Positions 44,153 to 57,000 of a stretch of DNA of 64,000 nt are shown here, piece after piece (the first letter of the stretch is position 1; each line of letters opens with the position of its first letter). Both the position numbers and the translations under genes were made by a program. The stretch is from Thamnaconus septentrionalis. Taxonomy: Eukaryota; Chordata; Actinopteri; Tetraodontiformes; Monacanthidae. The DNA is taken from positions 18,727,501 through 18,791,500 of the forward strand of contig CM020517.1 in assembly GCA_009823395.1 (NCBI GenBank). Reading direction: 5' to 3'. The notes under the pieces are model-generated. The model searched no databases. It was given only the letters and a program-made list of their open reading frames with translations, and was not told the origin of the DNA.

Positions 44153-45152
44153 GGTGACTGGGACTGGAAGTGCAACTGGGAAACGCATGCTTTATACAAT
44201 CAAAACCACAGGACAGACATTTGTTTTATTTACACTTTTGCATATTTTTGGAAAGTTGAGATTGAGTTTGGACTTTTCCTTCTGATGATTTTTTATGAAG
44301 CACTGTCATATTTCTTGTTCAGCGTCAGTGTAAGAAATATTTACTTTGTTTTGTTTTTTGCTTTTTTAAATAAATTGTGAGAGAATTGTGATCTCCATTT
44401 TAAACAAAAAAAATTGTGATCCTCAATTTTTTTTTCCAGAATGGTGCAGCCCAATTTTATGCATACACAAAGCTTAGAAAAACAAAACAAAACAACAAAC
44501 AAACAAACAATTCCTCCTCTTCTGCAGCCATGGCTGTCATTCCTAGACCTGTTTCTCTTTAATCATCTGGAGTTCTATGACCTTCACTTCTCGCCCTGCT
44601 TCCTGCATCTCCAACACACAGCAGTGTCACGCAGCTCCACCCAGCGCGTCCCTGAATGCGTCATCCCTTCCAACCACAACATTCCTCCAGTTTTCCCCAC
44701 ATTTGAAACTTTGGGAGCGCCGTCCTGCGCTGTACAACTGCAACTTTCAAGAGGCCGTAGTTTGCTCCGCGTCTGCTTCTGACATGCATTGGTATTTCAT
44801 TGTAAAATTAGTGTTTATTGGGCGTCTTTCAAAAATACTCGACTGTCCACATGACTTTCTTTTACTTCACGACGGAGGAATTAAGAGTGAAATGTGACCG
44901 CTCGGGAAGGCGAGGTCTGCAAAGAGCAACAGAACCACCCGTCTGCTGTGTTGACCATGGTGGTGCTGCTCCTCAGTGTGATCGGGTCCTGCTGGTTTGC
45001 CTCGAGGACAGCGAGCTTGTTTCTATTTTAGTGCTACAAACTACAGTGACGTGCGACGCCCTGCACAATACGGTCAGGAGTGGCATCTACAGTGCGCTAC
45101 AAGCTAAGCTAACGCACAAAGACACACAACAGTATGAGAACAAATCACTTAC

Positions 45153-45240
45153 GATGGTACAACCGCCACGGAGGAAACGCCGAAACGATCCTGCTGAGTT
45201 TATAAATAGAGAAGTTTTAACAGACCGGAAGTCGAAGCTG
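45153..45240 (-). promoter_or_regulatory. syne3: Probable syne3 promoter and non-coding first exon
   Basis: A consensus donor CCATC|GTAAGTG at 45153/45152 on the minus strand could splice to an acceptor just upstream of the ATG exon (tttcccag near 44178). A TATA-like tatttata (45201-45208, minus strand) lies about 50 bp before this donor, with CpG-containing DNA around 45160-45310. The start site is not resolved. Confidence 0.45.
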
Positions 45241-46039
45241 ACTGGATGCGTCGGTCACAGCCTACAACGTAACACGGTGGTGCGTTCAATGACTCTCTGC
45301 GTAACGTTGTAAAATACATCAGTGCCTCGGGGGGCCAACGCGAAGCTGCAACAAGCGCACAATCATGACACATGAAACAGTTGAGGAAATGTTTCAATAT
45401 TCCGCAACACAACCATTATAAAGACGGTCAATTAACACACACATCAAAGTTATCGTCAGTATTCAATCATGACGTCACTATGACTACCGTTTAACTGTCA
45501 GTGTTCAACGATCACACCGCATAGTTGAATTTTCCTACTCTGATCCGGTGAGTCGCCATCAAACCAGCAGCCGGTTGGGTTTGTTTCGCTTCTCTTGGCG
45601 CCATTACGGTACGGATACCCGAGGCGCTCAAACAACAAGCGTGAAAACCAGGGCGTGTCAAACTCATATACGCAGAGGAGCCTGAAGTGCCAAAAACAAT
45701 ATTTTTGCAGGTAAAACGGTGAAACTGGGTGAACATAAGATTCTAAATTAGGTAAAAAAATTATTGATAAAAAGAATAGTAAAATAAAAGCCCTCCTGGG
45801 ATTAAAAAAATATGCTGATTGCAGATGCAAAGAACAAAAATCAAACAGGAAGTGGTGGATTGTGTGGAGTGGTGTGACGGTTGGTTTTAATGGAGGATTG
45901 AGGTGAACAAATCAATGTATTGACAGCAGTGACTTCCTGTGTGATGCTCCCAGTCACCTCAGGTTCTACTTCAGTGTTCCTCAATCACCTGCAGCCGCTT
46001 GCATGATGCAGTGTCATCACTTCACAGCTGACCTTTACT

Positions 46040-46340
46040 GTGTTTAAAGGACAGTCCTGAAACCCCCCTGAAACAGTCCTGTAACAGTCCTGGAAACAGT
46101 CCTGTAACAGTCCTGAAACAGCGCTAAAACAGTCCTGGAACCCCCCTGAAACAGCGCTAAAACAGTCCTGTTACAGTCCTGTAACAACCCTGAAACAGCG
46201 CTAAAAAAGTCCTGGAACAGTCCTGAAAATCCCTGGAAACAGTCCTGACACCCCCACCCCTGAAACAGTCCTGAAAGTCTTGAAACCCCCTAAAATATCC
46301 CTGAAACAGCCCTGAAACCCCCCTGAAACAGTCCTTCCAG
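46040..46340. repeat. Minisatellite (acagtcctgaa units)
   Basis: About 25 imperfect units of 11-13 bp built from aacagtcctg and acagcgctaa words, with scattered cccccctgaa variants. Confidence 0.85.
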
Positions 46341-46677
46341 AACTAATGAACTGAAAGAAACCAGTTCATCAGGTTTGTTCATTTCTCCTGATTCCATCCT
46401 TACTAAAGTCATGTTTTTAATCCGATTGGCTTGGATTGGTTCAATCATCCCAGAACAACAAATTATAAAGAAAAATAACAATTTTATTCATCATTAAACT
46501 CATTCATGAAAAAAAAAAAGTTCATGAAAAGCCAGAAAAGAAAAATTCTCGGTGAAGAAAAAAGGTTTTCATGGTTTTGCACATCATTCGTTGACAATGA
46601 AACAAAAAACATGAGCTGAAATGATCAACCAACTGCTCGACTGGAAACAATCGAAGGGCTTCTATTATGAAAACTGC

Positions 46678-47003
46678 CGATGCACCGACACCACTTTACA
46701 ACAGAACCAGTAGAGTGCGAGTACTTGCATTTCAGTACTCACTGATACCGATACTGAGTACTTATAAGGCCATTACACATTATAGAATGACTTGGATTTT
46801 CCCACAGATGTTGCGTTATTTGAACAACGTTCCTCAGCAGGTTTTTCTAGAACAAGTTTCACTGCAGTACAAACACACATTCAACACAATAGTGTCATAT
46901 ACATCAATATACAACTGGTATCGGCACGCATTTTACGAGTAGAGTACTCAACCTTGGTATCGATAGCGATACCCGATTGTGGTATCGGTATCGGTGCATC
47001 CCG
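46678..47003. mobile_element. hAT-like MITE, about 326 bp
   Basis: Terminal inverted repeats cgatgcaccgacacc and ggtatcggtgcatcccg, with subterminal gataccgata/tatcgatagcgatacc words and degraded interior. The tatcggtgcatc end is typical of non-autonomous hAT elements. No transposase. Confidence 0.65.
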
Positions 47004-49188
47004 ATTGAAAAACTGACTTTATCAGCTCTCTCTTTTTGTGTGGCTGACACACCAACTAGCACAGCATGAAGTAATGAAATCTGAAAATGAAATGAGATGC
47101 TGGCCAATCACAGAAGAGGGTGGGTGGAGCCAAACAGCCTCTTCAGTCAGAGTGAGAGAGAACTTCCTGTACAGCTCAAACTAGGACCAAACAAACCTTG
47201 TTCACGGTTGGAAGTACCAACATAAATTCATTGAATCTAGAAATGGCCACTAGAGGGCTCATTTTTAAAATAATCTAATAAAAATACATATTTTCCTCCG
47301 TCAAAGCTGTGTTTCTTTCATATTGCAACCACTCACCATGTACAGACTGAGACACATCATGACAGGATGGATGTATTTCATACATTCTTTTACTTTGATA
47401 GTTTTTGTCTTTGTTGTTTCAGCTGGTCGGGTATAAATGACAAGCTGTTTGCCATCTCCACTTTCATGACTTTTCCCCCCCACCTATCAAAATAATGGTT
47501 GAATCAAATCATATCAAATGAAGTCAAAGAAAAATAATAATCAATAACTTAAATAATTACAAAAATAATTGTTCAATAAGAGCTTTTAAGAAAACATACC
47601 AGAAACAGAACATAACATATAAACGAAGGTGTTGAGTGCTGCTGCTGCTGATGATAACTATGAACAATGAACTGAGGAAAAATTTTTTTTTTTTTTGTAA
47701 ATCTGTGTCCATCACTGTCTTTGTGTCCTTCATGTCTGAAAATCTGAAATTAGAGATTTTATTTTTTTTAAAATAATAGTTTCACAACACCAATAAAAAA
47801 AGTTATAAAACAGGTCGGAGGGCATCTCGTATCTGTGGAACAATGGTAATAGTCAAACAGTCATGCAACGTAAAAAAACAAAAACTCATTAAAATTAACT
47901 TCCAAATTCTCTTTACAAAATACCAAATGGCTTTCCACATTCTGTTCAAAGTTTTTCTCCAAGTAGATAAACAGTTAATAAATTCCTTCGTGGAATATAC
48001 GGATATGTTCAGCCTGTACAATAGAAATCCTAAAAAGTACAACTGCTGTGGTGTATGTACAATCTCTAATCTACAAAGTACAACACCTAAAGTATAAGAA
48101 CACATTCAATACATGTTTTTCCATTTTTACGCAGTTGACTGTGACAGCATTTAGACTTCAATTGATTTATTTTGCGTATACACACTTGTTGACAGGATCT
48201 CAGTACTGCATTTGATTTTCGACACCATCCTAAGATGAAAGAACAGTAGCCAGCGCTTCAACACACACGTATAAAGAGAGAACCCCACCGATGAATCAGT
48301 AATTAGACATTGCTTCCTCTTCTTCTTCTACTGCTTAATTCCAGGTTACTGTTTTCGGGTCTGAAAAGAGAAAGGGCTTCGTTCCCTCCTGAGTTTTTGA
48401 GAATTGCTAAAAAACCGGAAAACAAAGTAAAACACAGTATATTTGATGTAGTTGCCTTGACCACGTGGAGCCATGCATTGTACAGCGATTTCTCTCCAAA
48501 GACGCCGTTGCCCTACGAGCTCCATAACCATGAAAATTTAGAGTCAACCAAAAAAAAAAAAAAAAAAAAACTCTATGAAAGTGGCAATTAGATAGACACA
48601 AGTTCTCAAAATGTGTGTTATACTTTTTATATTTTATTTATTTTGTCTGAACAAAAAAAAAAAAAAATTAAGGTCAACACCTCAACGGTATTATGTAAAG
48701 ATCATAAAAATGTGTCATAATGATAATAGAGACCTGTCTTTATCTTCACAATGATTGTTGGCCTAATTTACGTTTGTGTAGCCCTGTATTTATTATCTAA
48801 CTAGAAACATATAATGTCTATATAATGCCTATCAACTATTTTCCAATTTTTTTTTTTTTTTTTTTTTTTTGAATTTCATACCATGGATCACACAGTTGGA
48901 GAAGTCACTTTTGGAGAACGATGTAGCTGTGAAATATACTAGAATCTGTCTCTGAACAGAACAAAGTATTATGTCCCTAAAGTAGCTATTTTTCCTCGTT
49001 GTTATGCTTACAATAGTAAGTGTGCTTATATTACAGAACATATCAATTCAAACTACTGGGAACAGTGGTAGTTTTTTTTGTTCCATTTAAAACCATCATT
49101 TGTCACAGCTCCTCAGAAGGAACCTGTTGAGTAAATGCTCTTTTAGTACTTATTTAAAACACTCGGCACGTTCTCGAAAGTCCCAAAG

Positions 49189-52100
49189 TCACACATAATA
49201 TTCCTTATCCTTATTCTTTTGCTTCTTGTTGCAGACTTTCAAGCTCTGTTGTTTTTCCTTCATGATGGCGCCATTGCTCTGGACAGCCGAGTTGGTAATG
49301 TAGTTCCTGCTCTCGTCCACCTGGTAGGAGCCTTCGTCCCTGTTTCTGTACTTATACATGGCATACAGAAGGATTAGGATGCAGAGGGCGGCGGCCGCCA
49401 CAATTCCGATGACCATCCCGGTGGTGCTGCTAGATTCACGGACCACCTCCGAGGGCCCTGGAACCCGTCTGACGCCCGGCTCTGTGGGAAGTGCTGTGGG
49501 TATATTATGGAACATTGGGGAGGTTATTAAGGGCCCCTGGGCTGGTTGCGGTCTACCTCAAAGGATGTGGACAATGGAAGCAACACTAGGTTGGGCTATG
49601 GTTTGACTCATTTTGCTGGAGCATTTTGGAGGGTTTGTGTTGAGGCAGAGGTGGTAGTAGAGGGGCTCTGGGCGGTGGTTAGGGGTGTGCTGGTATTGGT
49701 ACCTCTACCACGTCTGAAGATTGATGGTTGTTGGGTCTACAAGTCTTAAGTGTTTGAGCTTTGTAGCCACCTTGAAAGCCTGACGTGGACAAGGTCTTAT
49801 CTTTACCAAGAGGAAGGATGGGCATAGATCTTCATCATCAGTAGGGGGCAGGTCAGACTTGAATGCTTTCCAGAGCCAAACCCAGATATCACCAAGCCAT
49901 CATCATTACAATCATCGCTGCCTCGGTCCAACAAGCAAGGTACCTCCGCCTCAGTGGCCTTCGACAGGGAATCTTTGGTGGTCTCAATAAAGGTGAGGAG
50001 TGGGTGGAGGGTTGAGAGGAGGTAATGAAGGGAGCATGAAGGAACGACAGATGGGTGCACAAATGGATCCTGGAGAACTGAGATGGCTAACTCGGCTCCT
50101 GGGGTAGGACACAAACACGTCATCATGTTAGAGGACAGCAGAGGTACTTCCAGCCAGGCGGGATGGTGTTTGATTAATGGGCAAACTCAACAATCATTTT
50201 GCATTTTCACCTGCACAAATCTACTTGGAAGTCCCGACGCAAAAGGACAAAGAAAGGAAACCGACGTCAACGTCTGAGTTTTCTGAGTCATCGGACCAAT
50301 GGCCGTTCGATGGTTGCCACTAAGTGGAGTCAAGTTGTGTTGTAATTTTACCATTGGACGTCTGTGTCTACATAAAACCTTCATCTGGTTCTCGTATTTC
50401 TGTGATCCCCCAACCAATCCGCTCTTCATCCACTATGTTCGCCACTGTTTCCCTTGAGAGGAACAGCAAAATGAGGCAAGACATTGCTGCAGTAATCATA
50501 CACCATTCCATGAGGCCATACTATCATCTATCTATCTATCTGTGACCAAGTCAAGTTGTACGACAACAATTTCTCTGAAACAGCGCTGCTCTGCAAATAT
50601 AAGCCATCTTGATAAAGAAAATATAAAAATAAAACACAATTTGGGATCTTAAGCGTCCAGTAAAATAATGACACCATGTGGCAAAAAACCACCATGGCTT
50701 TGAAGGGAGAGACATTTGAGAATTATATAAAGGAAAACCCCTCTATAGCTCTGAAAACAAAGTCCGAAAATTATTTCATGGCATATACGTACGTACAGCT
50801 ATGTTAATAAATAAACTATAATCAATCACATTAAAAAAAAAATATTTTATTACATTTGATTTATGTGAAATAATAATACGCTTCTGAACTCGATGTGTAA
50901 GCAGCATCACTCAGAGAAGCTCTGTGACCAAGAAAAAGCTGTTCAACATCAGATTTACACGTCAATGACAGAGAATAAGAGAAGAGGAGTTCCAGAACAT
51001 TCACTCTGTATCAAACACCAGTATGGTTTGAAAACTACTGACGGCGTCCAGTGTGTTTTAAATGACCGAATGCATGCACTGAAAATTTACAAATTAAAAC
51101 TTTTATTTATTTATTTATTTTACATTTAACTGTATCAACAATGTGTGTTCTAATTTGACTTATAATAAATAAATAACTCAAATCCAAAGAAAACAATATG
51201 TTGTTTTCTGAATGTCACTTTTAGAAAACTTTCAGTAATATATTTGCAAAGCACCACGTGGTTCTACTCTCTGGTGCTGGACGCTCTAATGACACAGTCA
51301 GCTACATCATGCAGGTATCAGGTGCTAGCGACCAGTCAGACGGTCGAGCACATACTGTGTACACTGCATTTAACATGATTCTCGCGTCTCGTCACAAAGA
51401 CAACCACACACGTCCACAAGGAAAATAACAGCGTGGATCAAAGAAAATTTAGTTCAGAATTTTGCTCAATCACATTTTTCTAATTTATTATTATTTTTTT
51501 TTTTAGATCAGAGATGCAGATTCCAGGTTTTTCAAGATTTTTTTTTTTTTGGGGGGAAGCGCTCGGTTGCAGGTTGTCTTTGTTGAGGTCTGAAATGGCA
51601 AGCACCACATGTGGCAAATATAGTCGTCAGAAATGCAGAATAGTTGATGATTTTCATGGCTGAAGACGGTGGAACTAAATTGTGCTTGAAAGATTGTTAA
51701 CAAACAGTTTAATGCATATTCATTTGAAAAAGCCCTTTTCAGTAAATGTAGGACGTCACAATAATATAATAATATATAAATTATTTGTCAGTGTTTTGTA
51801 ACTGTTGCGGTTGCTCAGTGACGCTTGCGTGATTAAAGCCCAGATCTGTTGAATGACGAAAACTTTCAGCTGAAATTAAAAGGAAAATGTTGCAAATTTT
51901 ATGGATTTATTTCATTGATTTATTTTTTTTTTAATCTGAGGTTTCCCAGTGGCATAGAAATCACAAAAATTGCAACATGTAGCACCCACCATGTTCAGAG
52001 GTTTTAGAATAATGACACAAATCAAAATTCTTTCAAAAACCTTTCAAAGAAAAACAAATAGGTAAACATAAATAAATATGTTGAGAACTTACATCATGAT

Positions 52101-54003
52101 TTGCTCGCATTATTGAGGCATGAAAACAAAAACAGAATTTACAAAGGAGAGTCGTGTAAGAGTTGAAATTAGCGGCTTGGCACCAATCAAAGATTCTTTA
52201 TATCCATCAAATGTCTTCATTCTTCTAACAGGACAGTACAGGGAGAGCACGACACATACATCCACACCACAGAACGTAAAAAATAAACACCATCATTGAG
52301 TTCTTGTATTTCATCTTTCATAAATACAAAAGAGCTGTATTTACATTTTTAACCATTGCAATCAACTGTATTGATTACTAAAATCTATTCAGTTTCTTTG
52401 TCTTTTTTTTTTTTTTGCTTCAGGTTTAATTGGTTTTCTCAGTGTAAAATGGCTCAATGACTTTTTTAAAATACAATATCTAGACAGAGGGGAGGGGGTG
52501 GTGGGGGGAGGAGGGGGCGGGGGTGGGGGAGGAGGAGGATGACCTATGAGCGTACAACAAAGGACATGAGGGTGATGGAGGTGATGGTGTAAGTCAGTTG
52601 CCATGTCCGTGTAAAGGCAGTACGAAGCGGTCGGGCAGCATTAGAGCTTTTGGCTGTAAGGAAGGGACGGGGATATACAAACAATGAGCAATAGACATGC
52701 CCACCTACAAAAAAAACAACACAACTCCAACACTGACAAGCCTTCTGGCCATCCTAAAACAGTTTCTGTTTAAAAGACATGCACTTTGATTTCATTTGGT
52801 TTAAGAGTAAAAATATCATTTAGCAAAGTGTGCATTTCTTTTGGTGTCTATATATATGTATATATACATACATATATATATATATATATGTATATATGAA
52901 TATATACATATATATATATACAGTATATATATACATACATACATATATACATGTTTATATATATATGCGTGTCTACAGACATATGTATACATACATGTAT
53001 AGACACACACACAATGATGGAGAACATGTAAGAGGTGGATTTGGAGCTGCCTCAAACACTAAGTTGTGCTCTTGGCGTCTTGATGTCAACGTTATTTCAC
53101 TGTTTTCAGCAGAACCTTGAGCGCGGATATGAATGTTGTGTTTGTTGTGTCATATCAAACACAAACTCACAAGTTAGTGATTGTGAAGTGGCTCCAAGTT
53201 GACGATGGAATATCAAGACTGTTACACAACACAATCCTTCAAAACTCGCGTGTGTCAATATTACCCCACCCCCCGATAAAAAAAATGACACGAACTATTG
53301 ATGTAACACGTCAAAACAAAAATGACGGCACATCATATTTGTTTCATCCATACATACAGTACAGGTGACATGAGCGGACGAAACTTCCAAATGAAAAATG
53401 TTCAGATGAGAAACACTTCTGCTTCGTTATTGTTATTAATATACTTTTGTATACAATGCAACTGGATGCAAACAAAAGGAGAAAGATGAGCAGGAAGGCA
53501 CTCGACTAAAGAAACGGCTGCTGTCGTGTGTTTTGTTTGGTCATGTTGTTGCCTTCGCATGGATTTCAATCTGGTTTGCATCTGAGCAGCAGGAGTAAAG
53601 AGAACAAAGTGCCTTCATTCAAATTGATGCTGACGCTCACGGTTGTTGTTGCAGTCGCTGCTCTTCATTCTAATCACTTCAATCAGGGATCGTCCTCCAA
53701 GCAACATGCATGAGTGCTCTGGATTTGTGCATTAGAAATGAGGATTTGCCCCTCACACCCAACAGCAGCCATTTCAAATGTTCCAAATTAAAAGAAAATA
53801 AGCATTAATGGGCAAAATGTTTTGCTTCTAAATCTAAAATAGGATTTATTATTCACCATCAGTTGGCTCAAACATATGACACTGAGGTAAGGAAGTGACA
53901 TACAGCTGCAAAAGCAAATGAATGACCCAGAAAACAAAAAAAAAAATCAAAAACTGGTACACAGAAATTCAACAATATCTCCATTTCTCCATCACCCAAA
54001 CAC

Positions 54004-54066
<63 letters not shown>

Positions 54067-57000
54067 GGAACAGAATTTTGTAGAAGCCAATTGAAAGATG
54101 CAGAGAGTGTCAAAGTCTGTGTCTCAGTTCGACCGGTGGAGTTTGGTGGACTCAAACACTATGTGACAAGATCTGCGGCATCAGTGCAGCTAACATGGTG
54201 CTGCAGCATACAAATATTCATGTGACATTTGTATGTTTACTCTGCACCATGCTAACCCTTTTTTTCTTAAAAAAAAAAAAAAAAAAAAAAAGAGACCCAT
54301 GTTGCAATTATCAGTTACTCTTCCCTTAACTCGCAAAACCACCTCCTTGATCCCGACAACAAAAAAAAAACCCATTTTGAATCCCAATTTGAATTTGCAG
54401 TCGTCTGTCCGTCCATCTGATTGGTCTAATCATGGGCGAGTGATGCCGTGAGGATGCCTCCATCCTCCAGGTCAAATGAGTGGAAGCACAGTGAAAGCAA
54501 GCAAATGCCAACCAACCTAGCCCACCTGCATGGCTAGTTTCACACTCCTCCAGGTCTTCGTCATCACTCGAGCATTCTGCAGATGACACAATTTCATCTG
54601 CATGCTTCGTGGGCAGGGCGCCATCATTGGTCGCGTCATCAGCAGAGGTTCCCCGCACACGTGGCCCAAAAAAGGAAAACAAAACGAGGAGACAAAGACA
54701 GACAGAAGCAAATGCAACAGTTTAGAAGGTGAAGCAGTTGTTGACACACGTCCACCGTGCTCCTCTCAGATACATTTGACAAGAATTTACACTGAGGACA
54801 CTTTATTTTGCTCAATGACCCCAAAAATGCCACGTATACGTCACATGAAATGTCAATTGTCCTTTGTTGTGGATAATAACTCAGAAAACTGCTGGTCAAG
54901 GCCACTAGAGGGCACTGTCATGAAGGGGGTGGGGCACAGAAAATATTCTCAGCCAATGCAATGATGGCGCAACCGTGATGTCCGCTAAAAAAAAAAAAAA
55001 GGTGTGAACAAATCATACAGGAACAAGTTAACCAAGCGGTCCCGTATGTCCACTACTCTAAATATCAACTACAGTGCATATGGTGATCATCCACACCATG
55101 CCAGCTGAGAATGCACTGCCAGCTGTGAGCGACAGGGTTTCTGAGGAAGCCAGCTGTCGCTGCAGTGAACACAGGAGGACGTCTGAAGAGGCTGGTGGAC
55201 CAAAGACGGACCGGACCTGCCAGCTGGATCCTGGGTATGATCCACTTTAATGGCTTACCTCAAATGTCCACGCATCAACTACTAACTCCTTTGTGTAGTG
55301 TTGTATGTGAGTCTCGTGATTTGGCAAGCGCGTGCATACCTGTACAGTGGAGGAGGAGCGATGCTTCCGCGTGGTGGTGGTGGACATCATGGTGGTGGTC
55401 TCGATTAAAGTAGCAGACATCTCTGGAGGCATCCCTGTGGACCTGGCTGCACCTACTACACTGGGCACGTCACCTACCAGCCTCACACTGCCATTGACCT
55501 TGATGTTCTGGTTACTCTCAACTGCCATGTGCAACACCCTCAGGCCATTGTAGTACAGGCCGGAGAGCTGGCCCTGGAAAGGCCGGCTGCGATCGCTACC
55601 ACCAATGGAGATGGATGCTTGGGTGTTGAAAATGGTCAACTGCCGCCCTGGAAGAAACAACCACGTGTGAGGAAGAGAAAGAAGATCAGTTGACCAGCGA
55701 ACGTGCACCACCTGCTTCCAAGACAAAGACTTTTAGCTTCCGTGAATACGCAGCAGTGTACCGTTACTCACAAGCATGGAAACAGTGAGCTGTTGGGGGT
55801 TTACCTTTCTCTTGTAGCCACTCCTCTACTGGTCTGACGTATTTGAAAGGGATTTTCTTATTGGCCATCTGATATCGTTCAATGTCACTGTTCCCTTAAT
55901 GGTGCAAACGAGACACGTCAAGACGTTAGTTGTCAGTAGTTTTACCATCACGTCATATGACACTAATAACATTGCACTACATTTTTTACAGGTTAGGATC
56001 ATTTATATTTTTTATATGACACAGATAAACCAACAAAAACTGAATCAATTATGATCTTTAATTCACATTGTTTAATGGAAATTCATAATTGAGTTGCTGA
56101 GCCCAGCCCCTTGGGTGTGACCACCAGAATCCACCAGTTGAGAACCACTGGTGTTTGAAGTGGAAAGAACAGCTTTGGCTTGATTAAAAAATATCAACTG
56201 TGGATAATGTATTTTATATTTTTATATGACATGATGATCAATGCAGCTCACACAAATTGACAATGTCATCTTTTATAAAAAAAAATATATACACATTGAT
56301 ATTTTTGTACCTGTTGGGAAGTGTTCATTGATTGACCAGTTATCCACCTGCAGTGTAGCATTGCCACCATTCCTGGTAAAGCGGACAACATGATACTTTC
56401 CATCATTTACTGGGGTGCTACTCTCCTCCACACTGATGTCCACTGTGCCAATGTTAAAGGTTACTCCAATCTTGCCTTGTTGCTGAAGGAAAGAAGGAAC
56501 GAAAAGAAACAATTCTGACATTGTCTTCCTTGATGTCCAGGTGGTGCTGATTCATCTAACATGGTGTGGCAGCAGTATAGTGGCCTCACAACTGACTTTG
56601 TTCTCAGCCTGCATGCCTGACTCTAGCTAGGAGGTGATTCTAAAGCAGAAATGGTATTTTTCCCGACATACTAATGACTCTGACTGCACACCCTGCTGCT
56701 TGCCACTGTTCAGCTCTTGGATTCAGGACTGGAATTCCTTCTCAACAGAAAAATAAGGGCTGCAATTGGAATATCAGCCATGCAATTGGACTACATGGGC
56801 TTCAACGTGTCTTTGGAAGACAAGTCCAAAGATCTTGTGGAAAGAGTTGTTTTTTTTTTTTTTTTTAAACATTTTATTTGAGCAAGTTCATGTCCCAGAA
56901 TAACATCCTAACATTTATTTAGCTGGTCTCATATGTATTCAAACACTTGGGCCTGGGTGGAGTGTTGGAAGACTCTGGAGAAGGACTACCAGTCGGACTC

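Larger units (their letters stand above)
45320..49188. other. Intergenic and probable nrxn3 3' UTR; no gene recognised
   Basis: AT-rich, with long A/T homopolymers (48551-48570, 48650-48667, 48847-48870) and several minus-strand AATAAA hexamers (for example around 48630 and 46490) that could end the long nrxn3 3' UTR. A hAT-type MITE and a minisatellite lie at 46.0-47.0 kb. No coding exon could be recognised. Confidence 0.45.
49801..54525. other. Large nrxn3 intron (SS5 region)
   Basis: Apart from the SS5 terminal exon (52544-52653) this 4.7 kb intron is AT-rich with poly-T/poly-A runs, a (TA)n/(CATA)n block, and a (CT)n tract (54005-54059). No other in-phase exon with a recognisable neurexin sequence was seen. 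Confidence 0.5.

Noticed and set aside
44818..45312. A 164-codon plus-strand frame over the syne3 5' region
   Set aside because: Overlaps the putative syne3 promoter and leader in antisense; no similarity recognised, and the region is better explained by the minus-strand donor and TATA-like element.
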